Assembly (NCBI RefSeq): GCF_030116705.1
Contig: NZ_JAOTIK010000001.1
Span: 7,344,501-7,408,500, forward strand
DNA: 64,000 bases
DNA from: Streptomyces sp. ML-6
Lineage (GTDB): Bacteria; Actinomycetota; Actinomycetes; Streptomycetales; Streptomycetaceae
Direction of reading: 5' to 3'
The notes beneath the pieces were generated by a model that did no database searches, was not told the origin of the DNA, and saw only the letters and a list, made by a program, of their open reading frames with translations. This document shows positions 51,819 through 60,109 of the stretch, in pieces; the first letter of the stretch is position 1; the number at the start of each line of letters is the position of its first letter. The translations under genes and the position numbers were made by a program.

Positions 51819-52327
51819 GGTTCCGTCCCGTCTTCCTGCGATGTCGATGCCCGGCGCACCGGACGCGAGGGGCGCCCGGGTGCGTCCGAGGGGTCCCGTC
51901 CGCTTTGCGAGTGGGACTTCGCGGGCATGCCCTCGGAGTCGGATCAGATTAACCATCGGATTTTGGCCAGCAGGAGGCCAGGACGGGGCCGGGACGCCCC
52001 TGTGACCCAGCTGTCACGGTGACACGGGGAAGAATTGCCGGAGTTGCCCACTTTGGTTCGATGTGGTGTCCGAGGGGATCCGGCCTCCCGGCCCGTCCGG
52101 CAGAGGGAGTGTCCCCGGATCCGCCGTGGCGACCGGGAACGCGGGCAAAGGGGGTGGAGGTCCCGGTCGCGAAGCGGCGGCCGTGAACCGGGTGCGTACG
52201 ACGGGGCCCGATCCTGGCCCCGGCCGTGACGGGGGCCGATCCTGGCCCCGGCCGACTCCGCGCCGGGAACGCCGGGGGCGCCGCACCGGATCGCTCCGGT
52301 ACGGCGCCCTCGGGTCTCCCGTCCGGG
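51819..52327. other. Intergenic region, no gene seen
   Basis: About 510 bp between two minus-strand genes. The left part is the leader of the beta-propeller gene. An AT-richer patch near 51940-51965 may hold its promoter. A 17-bp direct repeat, gatcctggccccggccg, occurs at 52210-52226 and 52238-52254. A terminator hairpin lies at 52276-52309. No riboswitch was recognised. Confidence 0.6.
52276..52309 (-). terminator. Hairpin terminator downstream of the hydroxyacid dehydrogenase
   Basis: Two-part stem: gggcgccg (52276-52283) with cggcgccc (52302-52309), and accgg (52285-52289) with ccggt (52296-52300), closing a 6-nt loop with one internal mismatch. It starts 19 bp past the dehydrogenase stop. 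Confidence 0.8.
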
Positions 52328-53338
52328 TCAGGCCAGGGACGCGGCGCGGGCGGGATCGATGGCGTGCTGGAGGGGCTCCTCCCGCACGAAGCGGCCCAGC
52401 TCGTCGAGGACGAGCTGCCCGAGGCGGTTGCGTTCGGCCCCGACGGCCCCGCCCAGGTGGGGCGTCAGGATGACATTGGGCAGGGCGAACAGCGGCGAGT
52501 CGGGAGAAGGGGGCTCCGGGTGCGTGACGTCGAGGACGGCGGTGAGATCGGGCCTGGTCCGCAGCACCTCCGCCGCGGCCGGCTCGTCGACGAGCGCGCC
52601 CCGCGCGGTGTTGATCAGTGTCGCGCCGTGCTCCATGGAGTTCAGCAGCCGCGCCCCGATCGTGCCGCGGGTCTCGGGCAGGAGCGGGGCGTGGAGGCTC
52701 ACCACCTGGCAGGTGGCGAAGAGTTCCTCGATGCCGACGAGCCGTACGCCCGCCCGCCGGGCGGTGTCCGCCGAGGCGACGGGGTCCGTGGCGAGGACCT
52801 CCACGTCGAAGCGGGCGAGGTGGGACGCGACGAGACGGCCGATGTGCCCGAGCCCCAGCAGCCCCACGCGCGACCGGTAGCCGCCGGGGACCTTCGGGTT
52901 GCGGGGGAAGCTTCGGCTGCTCGACACCTCCCGGCCGATGCGGTGGACCTGCTTCAGCCCCAGGAGGATCTGGGCGAGGGAGAACTCCGCCACCGGGATG
53001 GCGTTGGCCGCCGCCGCCGAGACGATCGGGATGTCACGGGCCCAGAACTCCGGCGTGGTCAGGTGCCGTACGGAACCCGCCGCGACGAACACCGCCTCGA
53101 GCCGGGGGGCGTGCGACAGGAACGCGGCGTCGAGGACGGGCGCGCCCCAGCCGGTGAACAGGACGTCGGCCTCCCGCAGCACCCCCGGGTCCTCCTCGAG
53201 CTGCTCCCGGGTGAGGGGCGGGCCCTGCCAACGCGCGAGCCGGCCGATCCCGGCCAGCACCTCGTCGGGGTAGACGTCCGCCCGGCGCTCCTCCTCCATG
53301 ACCAGCAGTGCCGTCGGTCCGGTGGCCGGCTCGTTCAT
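52328..53338 (-). CDS. D-isomer-specific 2-hydroxyacid dehydrogenase
   Basis: NAD-dependent dehydrogenase of 336 residues. The Rossmann motif is GLGHIG (162-167), followed by Asp185 for NAD binding. Catalytic residues are Arg246 (NTARGALVD), Glu275 (THPEPPS) and His294 (TPHLGG). It should interconvert a 2-hydroxy acid and a 2-keto acid. Its position divergent from the polysaccharide-lyase operon, with a matching LacI-type site at its own promoter, suggests it handles a sugar acid from that pathway, for example a uronate-derived keto acid. The ATG at 53338 follows GAGGAG. The predicted leader is about 125 nt. Confidence 0.9.
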   Translation of the reverse strand: MNEPATGPTALLVMEEERRADVYPDEVLAGIGRLARWQGPPLTREQLEEDPGVLREADVLFTGWGAPVLDAAFLSHAPRLEAVFVAAGSVRHLTTPEFWARDIPIVSAAAANAIPVAEFSLAQILLGLKQVHRIGREVSSSRSFPRNPKVPGGYRSRVGLLGLGHIGRLVASHLARFDVEVLATDPVASADTARRAGVRLVGIEELFATCQVVSLHAPLLPETRGTIGARLLNSMEHGATLINTARGALVDEPAAAEVLRTRPDLTAVLDVTHPEPPSPDSPLFALPNVILTPHLGGAVGAERNRLGQLVLDELGRFVREEPLQHAIDPARAASLA

Positions 53339-53462
53339 GTCGTACGCTCCTCAGCTCTGCCGCTGACGGAACGTCAGCGAATCGACCCACGCCCCCGGTC
53401 GGGTGTGTGGGGAAATGTCTGACTGGATGTCGAGGCTTGGCGTGGCTTGTTCAGTACCTCGG

Positions 53463-53484
53463 CCGACGCGCTTGCAGCACGATA
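53463..53484 (-). promoter_or_regulatory. LacI-type operator and -10 of the dehydrogenase gene
   Basis: The 14-bp site ccgacgcgcttgca (53463-53476) fits the LacI-family consensus TGNAAGCGCTTNCA at 10 of 12 informative positions. A minus-strand -10-like TATCGT (53484 to 53479) ends 2 bp before it, so the operator would cover the transcription start. No good -35 was found. Confidence 0.45.
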
Positions 53485-53740
53485 CATCGGATGACTGCGC
53501 AGCCCCTCACGTGAAGCTTAGTCGCCTTCCATTCCGGGCCCCATAGGTCGTCATGGGTGCAGGTGATCGCCCCAAAACGGAGTGGCTGGTTCCTCAAGGG
53601 GCCGTACTACCGCTCCATCAGGCAATACCTCGGGGCTCCCGGCCTCTTCGCGAGAGCATCGGACCACGGGCGGGGTGTGGGAGGAGGAACGTGCCGGGGG
53701 GCTTGCGGACTTCGGCTAAATTTTTGTATTCATCGGACTA
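53485..53740. other. Intergenic region, no gene supported
   Basis: The middle of the 483-bp gap between the dehydrogenase and sugar-binding-protein genes. It has short plus-strand frames at 53553-53766 that lack ribosome sites and known domains, and an AT-rich patch near 53717-53742. The heptamer catcgga occurs twice (near 53485 and 53731). Confidence 0.5.
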
Positions 53741-53787
53741 TTGACCGTGGATTCGGACCCCGTTAGCGTCCCGAGCAAGCGCTTTCC
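53741..53787 (+). promoter_or_regulatory. Promoter and LacI-type operator of the polysaccharide-use operon
   Basis: TTGACC (53741-53746), a 17-nt spacer and TAGCGT (53764-53769) form a sigma-70-type promoter. Four bases on, agcaagcgctttcc (53774-53787) with the palindromic core aagcgctt is a typical LacI-family operator, sitting over the expected transcription start. The regulator gene is not in the window. The leader to the ATG at 53822 is about 45 nt. Confidence 0.7.
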
Positions 53788-53821
53788 AGGCCAGCTGTGA
53801 TGCGTTGAAACAGGAGTTGTC

Positions 53822-55150
53822 ATGCAGAGATCGCGGTGGATCGGTGCGGGTGTTCTCGCTTCGGCACTGGTCCTCACCAGCTGTACATCAGGGCCTGCGG
53901 GAGTGGACGCCAAGCAGGATCCCAAGGCCCCCCTCGAACTGTGGACCAGGACCACACCGGGCGGACCGGGGGAGCAGGGGGCGCTCCGGCTCGCCGCGGC
54001 CTTCGAGAAGGCCACCGGTTACAAGGTGCAAGTCACGGCGATCTTCGACGACTTCGAGACCAAGCTGCAGCAGCGGGCCGCGCAGAAGAAGCTCCCCGAC
54101 ATCGTCATGAACGACGTGACACAGCTCGGCGCCATGCACAGCCAGGGCCTGCTGCGCGAGATCGACCTGGGCAAGCTCAAGAACAGCGGACAGCTCGTCG
54201 GCCAGGGGCTGGACTCCGGCAAGAGCGTGGACGGCAAGCAGTACGGACTGCCGTACTCGGCGCAGGCGTCCGCACTGCTCATCCGCAAGGACTGGCGGGA
54301 GAAGCTGAAGCTCCAGGTCCCCGGAAGCTGGGACGACTTCGCCGCGATGGCCAAGGCCTTCACCGAGAAGGACCCCGACGGCGACGGCAAGAAGAACACC
54401 TACGGCCTCGCCGCGCCCCTGTCCACCAAGCGCGGATACGCCTCCTGGTACTTCTCCAACTTCCTCTGGGCCGCGGGCGGCGACTTCATCACCGGGGCCG
54501 GGGACGGCAAGTACAAGCCCGCGATGGCCACGAAGGAGTCGGTCGAGGCGGTGAAGTGGTTCCGCGACCTCGGCTGCAAGGACAAGGTCATCCAACCCGG
54601 CGCCGTGACCATGGAGACCCCGCCCACGAACGAGACGTTCGAGGCGGGCCGGACCGGGATGTTCGTCGTCGGCCCGTACCTGCTGCCCCGCTTCGACGAG
54701 ACGCTCGGCAAGGACAAGTACGAGGTCGTGCCGATGCCCAAGGGCCCGAAGGACGCCACCGTCCTCGCCGAGGGCGGCTCCGTCTACCTCATGGCCGGCT
54801 CCGAGAACATGGCGGGCCAGGACGCCTTCGCCGACTTCGCCATCTCCGCCGAGGGCCAGAAGACCGGCATGCAGGGCGAGACCGGCTTCACCGTCCAGCT
54901 GCCCGTCAACAAGACGGTGAAGGTCGCCGAGGTCCGCCCCGACCCCCGCTGGACGACCTACGCCGAGGTGTACCAGAACTCCGGCCGGTACGCCCCGTCC
55001 ATCCCGAACTGGACCCCCGTACGGCAGACGACGGCCGAGACCGTCAACGCCCTGATGGCCGACTGCGGACTGGACATCGACACCAAGCTCGGCGAGCTCG
55101 ACAAGCAGCTCGCCGACATCCTCAAGGAACAGGGAATCGCCGCGTCATGA
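53822..55150 (+). CDS. Sugar ABC transporter binding lipoprotein (CUT1)
   Basis: Solute-binding lipoprotein of 442 residues. The signal ends in lipobox LTSC (near residue 21). The SBP_bac fold is evident: LELWTRTTPGGPGEQGALRLAAAFEKATGYKVQVTAIFDDFETKL (in parts) and YGLPYSAQASALLIRKDW, then GSVYLMAGSENM. The ligand is probably an oligosaccharide released by the PL6 lyases and fucosidase of the same operon. The ATG at 53822 has CAGGAG six bases upstream. The stop overlaps the next ATG (ATGA). Confidence 0.94.
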   Translation: MQRSRWIGAGVLASALVLTSCTSGPAGVDAKQDPKAPLELWTRTTPGGPGEQGALRLAAAFEKATGYKVQVTAIFDDFETKLQQRAAQKKLPDIVMNDVTQLGAMHSQGLLREIDLGKLKNSGQLVGQGLDSGKSVDGKQYGLPYSAQASALLIRKDWREKLKLQVPGSWDDFAAMAKAFTEKDPDGDGKKNTYGLAAPLSTKRGYASWYFSNFLWAAGGDFITGAGDGKYKPAMATKESVEAVKWFRDLGCKDKVIQPGAVTMETPPTNETFEAGRTGMFVVGPYLLPRFDETLGKDKYEVVPMPKGPKDATVLAEGGSVYLMAGSENMAGQDAFADFAISAEGQKTGMQGETGFTVQLPVNKTVKVAEVRPDPRWTTYAEVYQNSGRYAPSIPNWTPVRQTTAETVNALMADCGLDIDTKLGELDKQLADILKEQGIAAS

Positions 55151-56121
55151 GCCTTGACCAGGCGGATCCGGCCGCCCTCCCGGTGGCCGGCCCCGCCGCC
55201 CGGACCACGGGCGGCCCGGCCGGCAGGACCGCCACCGGCCGCCGCGGGCGCAGCGGCCGGGGCGGCCGGTGGTGGACGCCCTGGCTGTTCCTGGCCCCCG
55301 CACTGCTGCTCTTCCTGTACTTCAAGTTCATCCCCATGGCCAGCGCGCTGACCATGTCCTTCCAGGAAGTACAGCCCTACCTCGGCAACAAGTGGGTCGG
55401 CACCGAGAACTACGCCACGGTGCTCCAGTCCGACGGCTTCCGCGAGGCGGCGTGGCACACCGTCGTCCTCGCCGCCGGACAGACCGCCGGCTCGATGCTC
55501 CTCGGCCTCGTGCTCGCCCTGCTGATGGAAGGGCAGGGCCGCCGCCTCGGATTCGTGCGCTCCGCGGCGTTCCTGCCGGTGGTGGTACCGATCGCGGTCG
55601 TCGCCGAGCTGTGGCGGATCATGTACCACCCCACCGGGGACGGCATGCTCAACTCCATCCTCAGCCTGGTGGGATTCGGCCCCTCGGGGTTCATCAACGA
55701 CCCCGACTCGTCGATGGCCTCCATCATGGTCACCGGCATCTGGCGCGGCGCCCCCTACGACATGATGATCTTCCTCGCCGGACTCACGAGCGTGGACCGC
55801 GGCCTGTACGAGGCCGCGAAGGTCGACGGCGCGTCCAGGTTCCAGCGGGTGTGGCACGTGACGGTGCCCGGACTGCGATCGGTGTTCTCGATCCTGTTCA
55901 TCCTCGCCGCGATCCGCGGCCTGCGCGTCTTCACCGAGGTGTTCCTCCTGACCAACGGCGGACCCGACGGCTCCACCGAAGTCGTGATGACCCTGATCTA
56001 CAAACTGGGGCTGGAGCAGAACCGGCTCGGCGTCGGCGCGGCGGGAGCCGTCCTGCTCTTCGTCGCGACGCTGATCCTGACCATCGCCGTCCACCTGTTG
56101 CGACGGAGGGAGAGCAAATGA
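55147..56121 (+). CDS. Sugar ABC transporter permease (MalF-like, CUT1)
   Basis: Permease of 324 residues. After a Gly/Arg-rich cytoplasmic tail of about 42 residues come six membrane segments and the coupling loop YEAAKVDGASRFQRVWHVTVP near residue 220. Start and stop both overlap neighbours as ATGA. No ATPase gene is present; the shared MsiK-type ATPase is expected to drive it. Confidence 0.93.
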   Translation: MSLDQADPAALPVAGPAARTTGGPAGRTATGRRGRSGRGGRWWTPWLFLAPALLLFLYFKFIPMASALTMSFQEVQPYLGNKWVGTENYATVLQSDGFREAAWHTVVLAAGQTAGSMLLGLVLALLMEGQGRRLGFVRSAAFLPVVVPIAVVAELWRIMYHPTGDGMLNSILSLVGFGPSGFINDPDSSMASIMVTGIWRGAPYDMMIFLAGLTSVDRGLYEAAKVDGASRFQRVWHVTVPGLRSVFSILFILAAIRGLRVFTEVFLLTNGGPDGSTEVVMTLIYKLGLEQNRLGVGAAGAVLLFVATLILTIAVHLLRRRESK

Positions 56122-56984
56122 ACGCGCCGACCGAGACGGCCCTCGGCCTGACCGAGAGCAGGAGTCCGGGCGGACGGATCCTGAAGGCCGTCACCTACCT
56201 GCTGGTACTGATCGTCTTCGCGGGCCCCCTGCTGGCCCTGCTGGTCAGCGCCTTCGGCCACGTCAAGGACCCCACGCAGCTGAGCGTCATCCCCTCGGGC
56301 GCGACCCTGGACAACTTCAGGATCGCCTTCGACCAGGGCGTGCTCGCCTACCTGCTGAACTCGTTCTTCGTGGTCGGCTTCGGACTGCTGCTCCAGGTGG
56401 CCGTCTCCGTCCTCGCCGGCTACGCGCTGGCCAGGAAGATCTTCCCCGGCATGACCCTGGTGCTCGTCGCCATCCTGGCCACGCTCATGCTCCCCGAGGA
56501 GATCCTGGCCCTCCCGCTGTCCGTGATCCTCGCGGACCTGCCGGTGGTCCACTTCAACCTCATCGGCACCCTGGCCGGAATGATCGTCCCGCTGGGCGCA
56601 TGGGGATTCTCCATCCTGGTGATGACCGAGTTCATGAAGGACGTGCCCAAGGAACTGGAGGAGGCCGCACGGATCGACGGCGCCGGGGACCTGCGCATCT
56701 TCGCGCAGATCATCATGCCGATGTGCAAGCCGGCGCTCGGGGTCATCGGAGTCTTCGGCTTCACCATGATCTGGGACCAGTACCTGCTGCCCCTCCTGGT
56801 CTCCACCGACTCCTCCTCCTACACGCTCCCGCTGGCGCTGCGAACCCTGCGGGTCGACCCCGCCGTCACGCCCGGGGTGGTGATGGCCGCGTCCCTGCTG
56901 GCCCTGCTCCCCTCCGTGATCGTCTTCCTGTTCTTCCAGCGTTCCTTCGTCCACGGCCTGTCCTCCGGCGCCCTGAAGGGCTGA
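56118..56984 (+). CDS. Sugar ABC transporter permease (MalG-like, CUT1)
   Basis: Permease of 288 residues, partner of the preceding gene, with six hydrophobic segments and the EAA loop EEAARIDGAGDLRIFAQIIMP near residue 185. ATG 56118 overlaps the upstream stop. A 164-bp GC-rich gap to the fucosidase gene has no clear hairpin with a terminator look, so the downstream genes may be read through. Confidence 0.93.
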   Translation: MNAPTETALGLTESRSPGGRILKAVTYLLVLIVFAGPLLALLVSAFGHVKDPTQLSVIPSGATLDNFRIAFDQGVLAYLLNSFFVVGFGLLLQVAVSVLAGYALARKIFPGMTLVLVAILATLMLPEEILALPLSVILADLPVVHFNLIGTLAGMIVPLGAWGFSILVMTEFMKDVPKELEEAARIDGAGDLRIFAQIIMPMCKPALGVIGVFGFTMIWDQYLLPLLVSTDSSSYTLPLALRTLRVDPAVTPGVVMAASLLALLPSVIVFLFFQRSFVHGLSSGALKG

Positions 56985-57148
56985 CCGGACAGCGCCCCGC
57001 GCCGCGCGGGTCGGCCACCGAAGAGCCCCGGCCGGCCCGCCGCCGCGCACCGCGCCCCCGACCCACCCCGCACGACACCCCCTCCCGGCCACCCCGGCCG
57101 CCGCGCCGGCAGTGCCCGGCGGACATCGACGACAAGGAGCGATGCCCC

Positions 57149-58501
57149 ATGACCCCGAGCGCCGACACCCCCTCGGCGGCCCCGCCCGCGCCCGCCGCCC
57201 CGGCCCCCGGCGGGAGCCCGGAGACGACCTGGTTCACCACCGACCGGTTCGGCATGTTCGTCCACTGGGGCCTGTACTCCCTGGCCGCCCGGCACGAGTG
57301 GGTCAAGAACCGGGAGGAGCTGACCGACGAGCAGTACCAGGTCTACTTCGACCACTTCGACCCCGACCGCTACGACCCGGCCCGGTGGGCCAGGGCTGCC
57401 AGGGCGGCGGGCATGCGCTACGTCGTCCTGACCACCAAGCACCACGACGGCTTCTGCCTGTGGGACAGCGCCCTCACCGAGTACAAGGTCACCAACACCC
57501 CCCACGGCCGCGACCTCCTCGGCCCGTTCGTCGAGGCGTGCCGCGCCGAAGGGCTCAAGGTCGGCTTCTACTACTCGCTGATCGACTGGCACCACCCCTC
57601 CTTCCCCGTGGACGGCACCCACCCGCAGCGCGACGACGAGGAGTTCAAGGCCGCCCACGCCGACCGCGACATCCGCGACTACCGGCGCTACCTGCACGGC
57701 CAGGTCAGGGAACTGCTGACGTCCTTCGGACGCATCGACTACCTGTTCTTCGACTTCTCCTACGCGGGCCGGACCTGGTGGGGAGGCAAGGGCCCCGACG
57801 ACTGGGACTCCCCGAAGCTCCTGGAGACGGTCCGCGAACTCCAGCCGCACATCCTGGTCAACGACCGGACCGGCCTTCCCGGCGACTTCGTCACCCCCGA
57901 GCAGTACCAGCCCTCGGGCCCCATGACCGAGAACGGCCGGCCCGTGCTGTGGGAGGCGTGCCAGACGCTCAACGGGAGCTGGGGCTACGACCGCGACAAC
58001 CTCGACCACAAGAGCGCCGACCTGCTGATCCGCATGCTCGTCGACGGCGTCTCCAAGGGCGGCAACCTGCTGCTCAACGTAGGACCCAACGGCCGCGGCG
58101 ACCTCGACCCGCACGCCGTCGCCGTCCTCGACGAGATCGGCCGGTGGATGGACCTGCACGAGCGGTCCGTCCGCGGCTGCGGCCCGTCCCCGTACACCGC
58201 ACCCGCCGACTGCCGGTACACCCAGCGCGGCAACCGGCTCTACGTTCACCTGTTCACCTGGCCGCTGGGCCATCTGCACCTGCCCGGACTCGCCGGCCGG
58301 GTGCGCTACGCCCAGCTGCTGAACGACGCGTCCGAGATCATCCGGATCCGGATCGACCCCGACCGGCCCGCGGTCAACACGGAGATGGGCGGGCAGCCCG
58401 CCGGCACGCTCACCCTGAAGATCCCCGTCCAGCGCCCCGACACCCCCGTACCCGTCATCGAGCTGTACCTCGACACCCCGGACGACCGGGCCGCCCACTG
58501 A
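57149..58501 (+). CDS. Alpha-L-fucosidase, glycoside hydrolase family 29
   Basis: Glycosidase of 450 residues that removes alpha-linked L-fucose. Family blocks are RFGMFVHWGLYSL near residue 33, MRYVVLTTKHHDGFCLWDS near 90-108, and IDYLFFDFSY with the nucleophile Asp202. GGNLLLNVGPNGRGDL (near 307) follows. The N terminus is a Pro/Ala-rich stretch without a signal peptide, so the enzyme should act inside the cell on imported oligosaccharides. The ATG at 57149 has AAGGAG upstream. The C-terminal beta domain seems shorter than in long GH29 enzymes. Confidence 0.93.
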   Translation: MTPSADTPSAAPPAPAAPAPGGSPETTWFTTDRFGMFVHWGLYSLAARHEWVKNREELTDEQYQVYFDHFDPDRYDPARWARAARAAGMRYVVLTTKHHDGFCLWDSALTEYKVTNTPHGRDLLGPFVEACRAEGLKVGFYYSLIDWHHPSFPVDGTHPQRDDEEFKAAHADRDIRDYRRYLHGQVRELLTSFGRIDYLFFDFSYAGRTWWGGKGPDDWDSPKLLETVRELQPHILVNDRTGLPGDFVTPEQYQPSGPMTENGRPVLWEACQTLNGSWGYDRDNLDHKSADLLIRMLVDGVSKGGNLLLNVGPNGRGDLDPHAVAVLDEIGRWMDLHERSVRGCGPSPYTAPADCRYTQRGNRLYVHLFTWPLGHLHLPGLAGRVRYAQLLNDASEIIRIRIDPDRPAVNTEMGGQPAGTLTLKIPVQRPDTPVPVIELYLDTPDDRAAH

Positions 58502-58548
58502 GCCGGCTCCCGTCCCGGCCGGTCCACCACCACCCTCACGGAGGCATC

Positions 58549-59982
58549 ATGCAACGCCGCACGTTCCTCATGGGTACCGCGGCAGGGGCGGCGCTGGTCG
58601 CCGCCCCCACCGGCGGACTCCTCACCGCGAGCGCGACCGCCGCCCCGGCCGCGGTCGGCTCGCTGGACGAGCTCCGGGCCGCGATCGACCGGGCCCGGCC
58701 CGGCGACCGGATCGTCCTCGCCGACGGCCGGTACACCGTCCCGCCGGACCGGCCCCTCACCATCCGGGACAAGCGGGGCAGGAGGCGCGCACCCATCACC
58801 GTCACCGCCCGGACCCCGGGCGGCGTCGTCCTCGACGGACCCCACAGCTTCGTCCTCGAACGGTCCAGCCACATCATCCTCAGCGGCTTCTCCTTCCGCC
58901 AGAGCACCACCCTGGAGATCCCCGAGACCTGCTCCCACATCCGGCTCACCCGCAACGACTTCCAGCTCGCCGACATCGAGGGCCTGCACTGGGTGATGGT
59001 GCGCGCGGACGACAGCACGGTCGACCACAACCACTTCCACGGCAAGAGCACCCTCGGCATCTACCTCGGCATCGAGGGCGCGGGCACCGAGGAGATGGCC
59101 CAGCGCGTCCACGTGTACCGGAACCACTTCTCCGACCACAGCTTCGCCGGGTCCAACGGCGGCGAGCCGATCCGGCTCGGCGTCAGCCCCCGCGCCCTGT
59201 CCAGCGCCCACGCGGTCGTGGAGTACAACCTGTTCGAGCGGGCCGACGGCGACCCCGAGGCCATCTCGGTGAAGTCCTCCGACAACACCATTCGGTACAA
59301 CACCATTCGCGACAGCTTCGGCGGCATCGTCCTGCGCCACGGCAACCGCACCCGGGTGGAGGGCAACCACCTGCTCGGCGGCACGGAAGGGGTGCGGATC
59401 TACGGCGACGACCACGTGATCGTCAACAACCACCTCAACGGGCTGTCGGGCCGTGCCCTGGTGATCGGCAGCGGTTCGGAGCGCGACCACCTGCCCGGCG
59501 AGACACCCGAAGCGCGCCGGGGCAACGACGCACCGGACCGGGTCCTCATCGCGTACAACACCCTGGTGAACAACAACGGAACGCTCTCCGGGGAGAGCCA
59601 CCGCCCGCACGAGCCGAGGGACGTCACCGTCGCCGACAACCTCTTCGTCGCGGACACCGGCGAACTGGTCGCGATGGCGAACACCGTACGGTTCGCCTGG
59701 TCCGGCAACATCCTGTGGGGCGCGGCCGCCGACGGCAACATCCCGGCCGGCGGCTTCACCCGCGTCGACCCGAAGCTGGTGACGGGCCCGGACGGCGTCG
59801 CCCGGCTCTCGGCGGGCAGCCCGGCGATCGGCGCCGGCACCCTCAGGCGGCCACCGGTCACCCACGACATCGACGGGCACCCGCGCGGCCGGCTCCGGGA
59901 CGTGGGCGCCGACGAGTACTCGAACAGGGCCCCCAGGAACCGGCCGCTGACCCCGGCCGACGTCGGCCCCCACGCCCGCTGA
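58549..59982 (+). CDS. Polysaccharide lyase family 6 enzyme (copy 1)
   Basis: Secreted lyase of 477 residues with a Tat-like signal (MQRRTFLMGTAAGAALVAAP). The body is a right-handed parallel beta-helix. Catalytic Lys242 (ISVKSS) and Arg263 (LRHGN) are 21 residues apart, exactly as in chondroitinase B, with NGGEPIRLG before them. PL6 enzymes cut alginate or dermatan/chondroitin sulfate by beta-elimination, and the sequence does not decide between them. The ATG at 58549 is preceded by GGAGG. A second copy of equal length follows at 60110, and the pair look like a tandem duplication. Confidence 0.92.
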   Translation: MQRRTFLMGTAAGAALVAAPTGGLLTASATAAPAAVGSLDELRAAIDRARPGDRIVLADGRYTVPPDRPLTIRDKRGRRRAPITVTARTPGGVVLDGPHSFVLERSSHIILSGFSFRQSTTLEIPETCSHIRLTRNDFQLADIEGLHWVMVRADDSTVDHNHFHGKSTLGIYLGIEGAGTEEMAQRVHVYRNHFSDHSFAGSNGGEPIRLGVSPRALSSAHAVVEYNLFERADGDPEAISVKSSDNTIRYNTIRDSFGGIVLRHGNRTRVEGNHLLGGTEGVRIYGDDHVIVNNHLNGLSGRALVIGSGSERDHLPGETPEARRGNDAPDRVLIAYNTLVNNNGTLSGESHRPHEPRDVTVADNLFVADTGELVAMANTVRFAWSGNILWGAAADGNIPAGGFTRVDPKLVTGPDGVARLSAGSPAIGAGTLRRPPVTHDIDGHPRGRLRDVGADEYSNRAPRNRPLTPADVGPHAR

Positions 59983-60109
59983 GCACCGCCGGAGGCGGGG
60001 CGGCAGACCCGGACCGGGCCGGCCGCCCCGCCCCCGGTCATCCGGCACGTCCAGCCGCGGGGGCTGTACGGATCGGCCCGGTCACGTCCTTCTCGCTACA
60101 GGAGGCACC

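Noticed and set aside
51819..51956. Possible riboswitch in the leader of the beta-propeller gene
   Set aside because: The leader was compared by eye with TPP, cobalamin, SAM and ydaO patterns; none fitted.
53553..53766. Two overlapping short plus-strand frames before the sugar-binding protein gene
   Set aside because: No ribosome site, no known domain, and they overlap the promoter of the operon.
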